Positions 48,521 through 56,696 of a DNA stretch of 64,000 nucleotides are shown here, piece by piece (position 1 is the first letter of the stretch; each line of letters begins with the position of its first letter). Location: NCBI GenBank assembly GCA_021773335.1, contig JAJFKG010000038.1, positions 62,001-126,000 of the forward strand, written 5' to 3'. The notes below the pieces were generated by a model. It made no database searches. It worked only from the letters and a program-made list of their open reading frames with translations, and was not told the origin of the DNA. A program made the translations under genes and the position numbers. Source of the DNA: Gammaproteobacteria bacterium. GTDB lineage: Bacteria; Pseudomonadota; Gammaproteobacteria; JAJFKG01.

Positions 48521-49648
48521 ATGACCATAAAAACCGTAATTAGTGGCACAGGTTTGACCGTTCCTGGAGATGTAATTACCAACGAAGAAATTGTTGCTTC
48601 ATTTAATGCATATGCTGATCGTTTCAATACTGAGCATAAACAAGCCATTGCTACTGGCGAAATCGAAGCACAACGTGAGTCAACAGTCGCATTCATCGAA
48701 AAAGCCTCGGGCATTAAGACGCGCCATGTCGTCGATAAAAAAGGCGTATTAGACCCAGCGGTTATGCATCCTGTGCTTGAATCACGCACGGATGATGCGC
48801 TTTGTTTTCAAGCGGAATTTTGTTTGCCTGCTGCTAAAGAAGCGATGGCCAATGCCAATAAAACCGCCGCCGATATCGATGGCGTGATTGTTTCGTGTGC
48901 TGCGGTGCAACGTAATTATCCTGCGATTGCGATCGAAGTCCAAACTGAATTAGGCATTAAAGGTTTTGGATTCGATATGATGGTCGCCTGTTCTTCCACG
49001 ACATTCGGTATTCAAATGGCGCGTGATAATGTCGCGAGCGGTAGTGCTAAAAGCGTCTTGGTATTAAGCCCCGAAATCACAACGTGTCATACTAATTTTC
49101 GCGACCGCGATAGTCATTTTATCTTTGGCGATGTGTGTACGGCTGTGATTGTAGAGCGTGCCGATACATGTACAAGTGAGCATGCGTTTGAAATTGTTGA
49201 TGGTAAGTTATTTACGGAATTTTCTAGTGCGGTGCGTAATAATTTTGGTTTTATGAATCGCGCCGAACTTAATGATAAACGCGGTGAAGAAGACCGCCTC
49301 TTTCATCAACAAGGCCGCAAAGTTTTTAAAGAAGTAACGATACTGGCATCTAAATTGATTAATGAGCATCTCGCTGAAAATAATATTAAACCTGATCAAC
49401 TCAAACGTCTCTGGCTGCATCAAGCAAATAGCAAGATGAATAACTTAATCGCAGAGAAAGTCATTGGTCACACCCCAACATCTGAAGAGGCGCCTATTAT
49501 CCTTGGCGATTACGGCAATACTGCATCGGCTGGCTCAGTGATTGCTTTTCACCAGTACCACCAAGACTTAGTCAGCGGTGATTATGCATTATTATGTTCA
49601 TTTGGTGCGGGCTATTCGATAGGTAGTTTAATCTTGAAGAAGGTGTAG
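48521..49648 (+). CDS. Beta-ketoacyl-ACP synthase III (FabH-like)
   Basis: Thiolase-superfamily condensing enzyme. The Cys-His-Asn triad is visible as C157 (MVACSSTTFG), H300 (LHQANSK) and N333 (DYGNTASAG), typical of FabH and not of HMG-CoA synthase. At 375 residues it is longer than standard FabH (about 320) and resembles the alternative KAS III of Pseudomonas. The canonical fabH position between plsX and fabD is empty in this genome segment, so this enzyme may supply initiation. It is followed 2-5 bp later by pilV. Confidence 0.86.
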   Translation: MTIKTVISGTGLTVPGDVITNEEIVASFNAYADRFNTEHKQAIATGEIEAQRESTVAFIEKASGIKTRHVVDKKGVLDPAVMHPVLESRTDDALCFQAEFCLPAAKEAMANANKTAADIDGVIVSCAAVQRNYPAIAIEVQTELGIKGFGFDMMVACSSTTFGIQMARDNVASGSAKSVLVLSPEITTCHTNFRDRDSHFIFGDVCTAVIVERADTCTSEHAFEIVDGKLFTEFSSAVRNNFGFMNRAELNDKRGEEDRLFHQQGRKVFKEVTILASKLINEHLAENNIKPDQLKRLWLHQANSKMNNLIAEKVIGHTPTSEEAPIILGDYGNTASAGSVIAFHQYHQDLVSGDYALLCSFGAGYSIGSLILKKV

Positions 49649-49653
49649 GCTTG

Positions 49654-50055
49654 ATGTATTTCAGGCCGCTTAGAAGCGATTCATCTGGTTTTAGTCTTAT
49701 CGAAGTGTTGGTTTCTCTGCTCATTATAAGCATTACTTTATTGGGGCTTACTGCATTGATGACGAACGCCTTGCGGTATAGTTACGATGCTTACCTGGAA
49801 AGCGTTGCAGTCAATCAATTATCGTCAATGGCCGAGCGCTTGCGTGCTACGCATGGCGATGCGTTGGGTGCAGTTGTCGCGGATTGGAATCAAGAAAATC
49901 AACAGGCATTGCCGCAGGGGCAGGGTGATGTGGCGCCGAGCAATGGCACGTATACACTTGCACTAGGGTGGCAAGCACGCCACAAAGCGAGTGCCGTGGG
50001 TGATTGTAGGACAAGCAAGGAGCACGCTTGTCTAACGATGAGAGTGCAATTATGA
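49654..50055 (+). CDS. pilV: Type IV pilus minor pilin PilV
   Basis: Prepilin with the type III leader SSGFSLIEVLVSLLIISITLLG, in which cleavage follows Gly and the mature chain has Glu at position 5. The N-terminal hydrophobic helix is followed by a short globular part with a C-terminal Cys pair (GDCRTSKEHACLT). ATG at 49654 or TTG at 49651. It overlaps pilW (ATGA). Minor pilins prime pilus assembly. Confidence 0.87.
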   Translation: MYFRPLRSDSSGFSLIEVLVSLLIISITLLGLTALMTNALRYSYDAYLESVAVNQLSSMAERLRATHGDALGAVVADWNQENQQALPQGQGDVAPSNGTYTLALGWQARHKASAVGDCRTSKEHACLTMRVQL

Positions 50056-51050
50056 AAAGGCGATCAGCCGCGGCATATAGTCGAGGCTTTACCCTTACTG
50101 AAATCATGGTCGCGAGCGTATTGGCGATCTTTTTAGTAGGTTTATTAGCACAATTATATTTAAGTAATAAGAGAACGCATCGTTGGCAGCAAGGTATTGC
50201 GCGTATCCAAGAGAATGGACGCTATGCAGTGCATATACTCGATAGCCATATTCGGCAAGCTGGATTTATTGGTTGCCCAAGCTTAGAGGGCGATTTTGTA
50301 GTAGCAAGCGCTAGCGGTAATCCTGGCATCGGTGCGCAGAATAGCTTACAGGGTAATACCAGTAATGACAGTGCTTGGTTGGCGAGTCTGCCAAGTCGAT
50401 TACGTAAACAAGTTGCTGCCGATAGTGATGTGATTACCATTCGTAAAGTTGAGCCGCAATTGACAAGCTTGACCCAAACAATGAGAGATCAAACGCATTT
50501 ACAGGTAACGGACAATAACAAGCTCAAAGCCGGTGAAACCGTTTTAGTGGCTAATTGTAGTGAAGCGGAGACCTTTCAGGTGGCGAAGGTGAGCGAGCAT
50601 ACAGGCCAAGGTGCTCAAGATCTCGTGAGTCATACGCCGTTAACGCAGCATTATGCCAAAGATGCGACCTTAAGTCCGCTCATTGAAGAAAGTTATCTGG
50701 TCGCAAATACAGGGCGTAAAAATCATAATGCACACCCCATTTATGCCTTATATCGCCTTGCTGAAAATCAGCGCAAGACTGAGTTAGTCAGTGGTGTTAA
50801 GCAAATGAAAGTCAGTTATGGTGTTGGTGATAACAATGCAGCACCGCAATTGCATAATGCTGCATGGGTAGACAAACATCACGCTTGGCGGCAGGTGCGT
50901 AGCGTTAAGGTGGCATTATTGCTTGACAGTGTTGAAGCCGTAGGTAATAAAGCGCATTCCTATACGTTTGCTGGACAGGGATATGTACCAGTCGACGGGC
51001 GCCTGTACCGAGAGTGGGATACTTATATTCAATTACGTGAGCATGCTTAA
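50052..51050 (+). CDS. pilW: Type IV pilus minor pilin PilW
   Basis: A 332-residue prepilin with leader SRGFTLTEIMVASVLAIFLVG and the PilW block NGRYAVHILDSHIRQAGFIGC. ATG at 50052 overlaps the pilV stop; a longer frame starting at 50028 is not supported. The stop overlaps pilX (TAATG). Confidence 0.88.
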   Translation: MKRRSAAAYSRGFTLTEIMVASVLAIFLVGLLAQLYLSNKRTHRWQQGIARIQENGRYAVHILDSHIRQAGFIGCPSLEGDFVVASASGNPGIGAQNSLQGNTSNDSAWLASLPSRLRKQVAADSDVITIRKVEPQLTSLTQTMRDQTHLQVTDNNKLKAGETVLVANCSEAETFQVAKVSEHTGQGAQDLVSHTPLTQHYAKDATLSPLIEESYLVANTGRKNHNAHPIYALYRLAENQRKTELVSGVKQMKVSYGVGDNNAAPQLHNAAWVDKHHAWRQVRSVKVALLLDSVEAVGNKAHSYTFAGQGYVPVDGRLYREWDTYIQLREHA

Positions 51051-51649
51051 TGTTTAATGCGCAGCGACAGCAGGGTAGTGTATTAACAACCGTTTTGTTG
51101 TTCTTGTTATTGATCACGTTGCTGGGTTTGGGAGCAGCAAACACGGGTATCTTAGAAAAAAAGATGACACAAGCGACTTTATTGCGTGGGCAAGTGTTAC
51201 AAACGGCTGAAGCTGGTTTGCGTGCCGGGGAAAAGGCTTTGCACAACCAGTTATTAACGAATTTGCAACAACACACAGCGCTTAAGGCTAGCGTTTGCGA
51301 ATACCCAGCACATACAGCGAATGATTTTGTACAGCGGAATGCTCAATGGTGGCAATCAGCAGCAAGCTGTCATGGCAAATTAGGGCAATTCAAGTATGAC
51401 TATGTGATTGAAGACTTGCATGTACAAGGCTGTGTGCAAGTGAAGACAACGAATCCACTTTATGAGCATACAGAGGCGACACAGTTTTACCGTATTACCG
51501 CACGCGCTAGTGCAGATAAACAGCATGCAATAGTCGTCTTGCAAAGTACCTATGCATTGCCAGCTGCAGCGACGCAACCCTGTGTATCGCAGGTGCAAGC
51601 AATTCAATTAGGTCGCCAGTCGTGGAATGAGTGGCGTGATATTAGTTAG
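51050..51649 (+). CDS. pilX: Type IV pilus minor pilin PilX
   Basis: A 199-residue prepilin-like protein. The N-terminal QQGSVLTTVLLFLLLITLLGLG is the hydrophobic helix and lacks the acidic residue at mature position 5, as is common in PilX. KMTQATLLRGQVLQTAEAGLRAGE is PilX-like. Translationally coupled to pilW. The expected next genes pilY1 and pilE are absent; an enoyl-CoA hydratase follows. Confidence 0.85.
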   Translation: MFNAQRQQGSVLTTVLLFLLLITLLGLGAANTGILEKKMTQATLLRGQVLQTAEAGLRAGEKALHNQLLTNLQQHTALKASVCEYPAHTANDFVQRNAQWWQSAASCHGKLGQFKYDYVIEDLHVQGCVQVKTTNPLYEHTEATQFYRITARASADKQHAIVVLQSTYALPAAATQPCVSQVQAIQLGRQSWNEWRDIS

Positions 51650-51670
51650 TCTCAAACAAGGAAATAAGCG

Positions 51671-52456
51671 ATGACAGGTACCATACTGTATGATGTAAAT
51701 GCACATCAGGCGACAATCACATTTAATCGCCCACAAGCGATGAATACGTTGAACCCTGAGTTTGTAGATGATTTTTTGCAAGTATTGCAACAAGTGCAAG
51801 CTGATGAGCACGTGCGTGCGATATTGTTATGTGGTGCCGGTAAAACGTTTATGGCAGGTGGCGACATTAGCTATTTTCACGCTAATCTTGATACTTTGCC
51901 GGATACTGTTGGCGCAGTGATGGATAAGGTTAATGCTTGTGTGACTCTCTTGCAAAACTTAAAGCAACCTATTTTAGCTAAGCTGCATGGTTCTGTGGCG
52001 GGCATAGGTATTAGCTTTATGGCTGCATGTGACTTGGCTATTGCAGCTGAGTCAACCAAATTTACTCTAGCATATAGCAATATTGGTATCACGCCTGATG
52101 GCGGTGCTGCCTATTTGCTACCGCGTTTAATTGGCACGCGCCGGGCAATGCAATTAGCGTTATTGCCTGAAGTGTTTGCTGCTGCGCAGGCACGTGACAT
52201 GGGGCTCATTAATTTTATCGCACCTGATAATGAATTAGATGCACAAACACAGCAATTACTTGATAAGTTAGCTGCTGGTCCTACGCAAGTCTATGCGCGC
52301 AGCAAGGCGTTAATTAATAAAACTTGGGGAAGAAGCTTGGCAACGCATTTGCAAGCTGAGCGGGAAATGTTTGTCGCGAGTACTGCCGATGAAGATTTTC
52401 GCCGAGGTGTAACGGCCTTTGTTAATAAGAAAAAGCCAGTATTTGGTGGGAAATAA
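51671..52456 (+). CDS. Enoyl-CoA hydratase/isomerase family protein
   Basis: Crotonase-fold enzyme of 261 residues. The oxyanion-hole segments are AGGDISYFH and HGSVAGIGISFMAACDLAIAAE. GITPDGGAAYLLPRLIG follows as in the family. Likely acts on enoyl-CoA in fatty acid breakdown or related metabolism; the substrate cannot be assigned. It is 2 bp from the next SDR gene and likely co-transcribed with it. Confidence 0.87.
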   Translation: MTGTILYDVNAHQATITFNRPQAMNTLNPEFVDDFLQVLQQVQADEHVRAILLCGAGKTFMAGGDISYFHANLDTLPDTVGAVMDKVNACVTLLQNLKQPILAKLHGSVAGIGISFMAACDLAIAAESTKFTLAYSNIGITPDGGAAYLLPRLIGTRRAMQLALLPEVFAAAQARDMGLINFIAPDNELDAQTQQLLDKLAAGPTQVYARSKALINKTWGRSLATHLQAEREMFVASTADEDFRRGVTAFVNKKKPVFGGK

Positions 52457-52458
52457 AT

Positions 52459-53277
52459 ATGCGAACCTTAAAAGACAAAGTCATTTTTATTAGTGGGGCT
52501 AGTCGTGGGATTGGGCGTGAAATTGCTTTGCGCTGCGCACAAGATGGCGCGATATTGGTAATAACCGGCAAGACGAGCAAACCACATCCGAAATTATCTG
52601 GCACAATTCATAGCGTGGTAGATGAGATTGAACAAGCAGGTGCTAATGCCTTAGCCTTGCAACTCGATGTGCGTGATGAACACGCGATTGCTGCAGCAGT
52701 CGGTAAGGTTGTCAAAGCATTCGGGGGCATTGATGTGTTAATCAATAATGCTAGCGCGATCCAAATGACTCATACAGTCGATACAGCGATGCGGCGTTTT
52801 GATTTAATGTTTGGCGTTAACGTGCGCGGCACATTCGCGTGTTCACAAGCCTGCATTCCTTTGTTAGCAAAGGCTAAAAATCCCCATATCTTGAATTTGG
52901 CACCACCGCTGAATATGGATCCGACATGGTTTAAAGATCATGTTGCGTATACGATGTCAAAATATGGCATGAGTATGTGTACGTTGGGTATGGCTGCTGA
53001 ATTAAAAGAGCAGGGTATCGCAGTGAACTCCTTATGGCCGCGAACAACCATTGCCACAGCAGCGATTGAGGCACATTTCCCTGATGAAATTATGCAACGT
53101 AGTCGGAAGCCAGCCATTATGGCGGACGCGGCTTATGCGATTTTAACGCAAGACAGTCGCCAAGCGACGGGCAACTTTTATCTCGATGAAGAAGTTTTAA
53201 AAGCACAGGGAGTGACTGACTTTGATCAATATGCGCTGGACCCAAGTGTTGAACCGTATCCAGATTTGTTTTTGTAG
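52459..53277 (+). CDS. Short-chain dehydrogenase/reductase (HSDL2-like)
   Basis: NAD(P)-dependent SDR. The nucleotide motif is ISGASRGIGREIALR, the structural NNAS motif is DVLINNASAI, and the active-site YxxxK is AYTMSKYGMSM. The segment ILNLAPPLNMDPTWFKDHV aligns with the region of hydroxysteroid dehydrogenase-like protein 2, where a Ser usually precedes PPL; here Ala is found, so the classical Ser is missing. It runs in tandem with the enoyl-CoA hydratase, suggesting a role in acyl-CoA metabolism. Length 272. Confidence 0.87.
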   Translation: MRTLKDKVIFISGASRGIGREIALRCAQDGAILVITGKTSKPHPKLSGTIHSVVDEIEQAGANALALQLDVRDEHAIAAAVGKVVKAFGGIDVLINNASAIQMTHTVDTAMRRFDLMFGVNVRGTFACSQACIPLLAKAKNPHILNLAPPLNMDPTWFKDHVAYTMSKYGMSMCTLGMAAELKEQGIAVNSLWPRTTIATAAIEAHFPDEIMQRSRKPAIMADAAYAILTQDSRQATGNFYLDEEVLKAQGVTDFDQYALDPSVEPYPDLFL

Positions 53278-53405
53278 GATTGGGACGAGGCAAGCAACCC
53301 CATGCACATAGCCGCATAATTCATTGATTTTAAATAAATGGTGCGTGGAGGCACATCGGCTCAGGATGACGACAGCGGTGGTGAGTTCGGGCAAAAGACA
53401 AAATT

Positions 53406-54809
53406 TCAGCCGCGGAAGATGGGGAATGAAACTTCCACTTCCAATCCCTTACCACTCGGCGGTGTGCCTAATTTAACTTTTGCCCCATGTAAGCCTGCGA
53501 TCTGCTGTACGATTGCCAAGCCTAAACCACTGCCCGGGCTTTTATTACCTAACACACGGAAGAAGCGTTCAAACACGCGTGCACGTAGTGCAGCAGGAAT
53601 ACCGGGTCCATTATCACTCACTCTTACAATTGCCTTATTATAAGTGCGTAAGATATAAACTCCGATTTTACTACCTTCAGGGATATAGCGTATTGCATTA
53701 TCAACTAAGTTACGGATCAAGATATCAATCGCGGTTTGGTCACCAGCGATTTTGATGTTTTGTTCGGGGGCGATCAACTCGATTTCTATCGCCTTTTCCA
53801 AAGCAGAAGGCACTAAATCAGCAATAATTTCAGTCGCTAAGCTGGGTAAGCTAATTTCTTTGGGACTTTCGATGGTTGCTTCTGGATTTAGGCGACTCAG
53901 TGTTAATAACTGCTGTACCACGTGGGTACTGCGATCAACGCTCTTGATAACTTTTTCTAGTGCAGCTTTACGTTCTTCTTCTTCTGCAGTCATCAAAGCC
54001 ACTTGCACTTGAGTCCTTAAGGCGGCTAATGGTGTACGCAGCTCATGTGCAGCATCCGCTGAAAAACGTTTTTCACGTTCGATTGCTTGTTGCAAACGCA
54101 AGAAGAGCTTGTTGAGCTCATCTACCAAGGGGGAAATCTCTTCCGGAACGGCTTTGAGATCAACGGGCTCGAGGTAACTCGGTTCACGGTGAGACACTTC
54201 ATTGGCGACACGACGCAGGCTATTTAAGCCGCGTCCGATAATCACCCAGATTAATAAGCCGAGTAACGGATAAGTAATCAATAGGATGACTAAATCGTTT
54301 TTGCCGAGAGCTTTACCAAGTTCATCACGGATTTCATAACGTTCCGCGACGACGGTGGTTAAACCACTTTTAGGGTCATTGGTAGTAAATACACGCCAAG
54401 GGCGCTTTGCAACTGTGCGCGTACTGAATCCGACTGCGCCATCTGAAAGTGGCGCTTCGGGTGCATTGGCAGAGTGCATGAGCATCTTGCCTTGTTCATT
54501 CCAAATTTGAAATTCGGCTTGGCTATTCACAAGTTGCTCATGCTTGGCACCATGCAGTTTACGAAAGAATTGTCTTGCGCTATTGGGTACAGTGTTGATG
54601 CGTTTTTGTAGCGTTTTAAAGTCTATTTTTTGTGGGTTATTGCCTGCTAAGGCTTGAAAGGTTAATGCTTCTTGAATCAGCTCTATATCGAGTTGTCGTT
54701 GGATTTCTTTATTATCGAGGAGTAGATTACCGATCGCTGTCAATGCGATCGTTGCTGCGACACTCAACAGCAAGTTGATTAATAAAAATTTACGTATGGA
54801 AGTGATCAT
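53406..54809 (-). CDS. Sensor histidine kinase (QseC/PmrB type)
   Basis: Membrane sensor, 467 residues, with two transmembrane helices (about 8-28 and 172-192) around a periplasmic domain. HAMP follows, then the H-box FSADAAHELRTPLAALR, N-box LVDNAIRYIPEGS, G1 VSDNGPGIP and G2 GSGLGLAIVQQI. The start overlaps the response regulator stop by 4 bp. It phosphorylates the OmpR-family partner encoded upstream. The signal is unknown; relatives sense metal ions, peptides or catecholamines. Confidence 0.93.
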   Translation of the reverse strand: MITSIRKFLLINLLLSVAATIALTAIGNLLLDNKEIQRQLDIELIQEALTFQALAGNNPQKIDFKTLQKRINTVPNSARQFFRKLHGAKHEQLVNSQAEFQIWNEQGKMLMHSANAPEAPLSDGAVGFSTRTVAKRPWRVFTTNDPKSGLTTVVAERYEIRDELGKALGKNDLVILLITYPLLGLLIWVIIGRGLNSLRRVANEVSHREPSYLEPVDLKAVPEEISPLVDELNKLFLRLQQAIEREKRFSADAAHELRTPLAALRTQVQVALMTAEEEERKAALEKVIKSVDRSTHVVQQLLTLSRLNPEATIESPKEISLPSLATEIIADLVPSALEKAIEIELIAPEQNIKIAGDQTAIDILIRNLVDNAIRYIPEGSKIGVYILRTYNKAIVRVSDNGPGIPAALRARVFERFFRVLGNKSPGSGLGLAIVQQIAGLHGAKVKLGTPPSGKGLEVEVSFPIFRG

Positions 54810-55471
54810 TCAATTTTTTCGGCCATATAACCGACGCCCCGTACTGTGCGAATGATATCGCTACCGATTTTTTTACGTAAGTTATGAATATGTACCTCTA
54901 AGGCATTACTATCGACATCTTCGCCCCAGCCATACAGACTTTGTGCGAGGTGTTCACGTGACATGACGCGGCCAGCGTTTTGAATGAGTTTATGGAGCAA
55001 AGCAAATTCGCGACGCGGTATATTCACGAGTTCGCCATTAACTGTCACCGTGTGGGAGGCAGGGTCCAGCTCAATGGGACCGTGCACAATGATTGGGGAG
55101 CCGCCTGACCCAGTGCTTCGTCTTTGCAGAGCGCGTAAGCGCGCACATAACTCATCTAAATCGAAGGGTTTTGTCAGATAGTCGTCGGCACCGCTATCGA
55201 GACCTTTAATGCGATCTTCCACGGTCTCACGCGCAGTTAGAATCAATACTGGTGTCTGCTTGCCGCGTGCGCGAAAGTTTTCAAGGACATTTAAACCGGA
55301 TAATTTAGGCAATCCAAGATCGAGTACGATAATATCAAATTCTTCAGTTTGCAGAGCGCGATCGGCACTCTGTCCGTCTTTGAGCCAATCCACCGTGTAA
55401 CCGTACTGACTTAAGCCGGCGCGCACACCGTCGCCCAATAGTTCGTCATCCTCAACCAACAAAATACGCAT
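54806..55471 (-). CDS. OmpR-family response regulator (QseB/PmrA type)
   Basis: Receiver domain (about 1-115) with VEDDELLGDGV, phosphoacceptor Asp in IIVLDLGLPKLSG and conserved Lys in YLTKPFDLDEL. The C-terminal winged helix (about 125-221) has NIPRREFALLHKLIQNAG and VHIHNLRKKIG. ATG at 55471 is chosen over 55486 because the conserved MRILLVEDDE begins here and a GAGG lies upstream. Transcribed with the kinase. Confidence 0.95.
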   Translation of the reverse strand: MRILLVEDDELLGDGVRAGLSQYGYTVDWLKDGQSADRALQTEEFDIIVLDLGLPKLSGLNVLENFRARGKQTPVLILTARETVEDRIKGLDSGADDYLTKPFDLDELCARLRALQRRSTGSGGSPIIVHGPIELDPASHTVTVNGELVNIPRREFALLHKLIQNAGRVMSREHLAQSLYGWGEDVDSNALEVHIHNLRKKIGSDIIRTVRGVGYMAEKIE

Positions 55472-55572
55472 AACAATCAGCCTCATTTATTTTTGATTGG
55501 CCTGCATTCTACAAAAACCCAGCCTTTCTGGCTAACGATAATAATTTAGACAGGCTTGTACACCTAGTATAG

Positions 55573-56322
55573 TCAAGATCGCGTTAACAGGTTGAATGGA
55601 CGGAAAAAAGCTTGTACTTCGGGATTATGAATAAAGGAAAGGTTGTAAGGGTGTTCAGCGTACAATTTTCTGAAGCCTTGCGCACTGGGCAATGCGTCAA
55701 TCATTTGCGCAACGCGTCCGCACAAGATGAGTTCGATGTTGGGGCGTTTTGCATATAATTCGTGCAATACTTTGCCCATAAAAGGTTGCCACGCCTTAGC
55801 ATCTTTTTTAACACCACGTTGACTTAGCACCAGAGTGGCATTTAATAATAAAAAACCACATTGCATTAACTTGTTAAATAATTCACCGATGGTTGTGATT
55901 AACGGCGTTTTGTCGATAACGGCAATGGCTGTCTGTGAGGTATCTTCTGGGTTGAGCAAACCATGGCAGACGCACAGCATTTTGATGAAATTGCGTAATG
56001 AGGTAGCGTGATTGACGGCTTTGCTTAAGCCCGTAGGAGCCCATAAATCAGCAACGGCCGCATCCCAAAATGCATAGCCATTAGCAGAAGCTGCGCGCGG
56101 GTAGGGGGATTCACCAAATAAAATATAATTGACCTTGGGAAGCGGTAGTGAAAATGCACTTAAAAGGGCAGCATGGCCAGGCAGCCAATCATCGCGTTCA
56201 CGTAAATAGTTTATGTACTCGGGCGCCAACTGCGTGCTGGCCGTATCGAGAATAGATTGCCAACTGCTGTCAATTGCAGCCAGGCTAAAGTCTAACGTGG
56301 TGCTTTGAGTATCTAACAACAT
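55573..56322 (-). CDS. Divergent uracil-DNA glycosylase-fold protein
   Basis: A 249-residue protein with the layout of family-1 uracil-DNA glycosylase: ILFGESPYPRAASANGYAF (70-75 GESPYP) replaces the usual GQDPYH motif, and EHPYNLSFIHNPE near the end corresponds to HPSPLS. FLLLNATLVLSQRG and WQPFMGKVLHEL match the UDG core. The catalytic Asp is replaced by Ser, while the C-terminal His is kept, so ordinary uracil excision is doubtful. It may be a changed-specificity or DNA-binding paralogue. Confidence 0.72.
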   Translation of the reverse strand: MLLDTQSTTLDFSLAAIDSSWQSILDTASTQLAPEYINYLRERDDWLPGHAALLSAFSLPLPKVNYILFGESPYPRAASANGYAFWDAAVADLWAPTGLSKAVNHATSLRNFIKMLCVCHGLLNPEDTSQTAIAVIDKTPLITTIGELFNKLMQCGFLLLNATLVLSQRGVKKDAKAWQPFMGKVLHELYAKRPNIELILCGRVAQMIDALPSAQGFRKLYAEHPYNLSFIHNPEVQAFFRPFNLLTRS

Positions 56323-56409
56323 TATTCGACTGTTACCCCGATCTTAGTCTTTTGTGTAAATCCTATGTTATTATAAGAGCAGTTATTAGCTCAAATGAAG
56401 GATAACACT

Positions 56410-56592
56410 ATGCTTGATGAAAAGCTCTTAGATATTCTCGCGTGTCCAGTGTGTAAAGGTAAGTTGGTTTATGCGCGAGAAGCCAATGAGTTGATTTGTA
56501 GATTTGATCGTTTAGCTTACCCCATTCGTGATGGGATTCCCGTTATGCTTGAAGAAGAAGCACGTACGGTGAGCAGTGATGAGCTTGCCTAG
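56410..56592 (+). CDS. Trm112-like zinc-binding protein (YcaR family)
   Basis: A 60-residue protein starting [19 protein letters not shown], with one CPxC pair and the family ending [18 protein letters not shown]. The second Cys pair of eukaryotic Trm112 is partly lost (one Cys in LICRFDR). In bacteria it often precedes or follows kdsB. ATG at 56410 has AAGGAT 8 nt upstream; an in-frame ATG at 56395 has no ribosome site. Confidence 0.88.
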   Translation: MLDEKLLDILACPVCKGKLVYAREANELICRFDRLAYPIRDGIPVMLEEEARTVSSDELA

Positions 56593-56696
56593 GTATATAT
56601 ATCCCCGTGCGTCTGGTTGGGGCGTCCGTTGTTACGTCCGCACCCACCCACAGGGCACAGGCAGAGAGTGGGGACGGCCTTAATGGGAGATGAGTT

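Noticed and set aside
48521..49648. HMG-CoA synthase, which would complete the mevalonate pathway
   Set aside because: The active-site context (ACSSTTFG, LHQANSK, YGNTASAG) is that of ketoacyl-ACP synthase III, not of HMG-CoA synthase.
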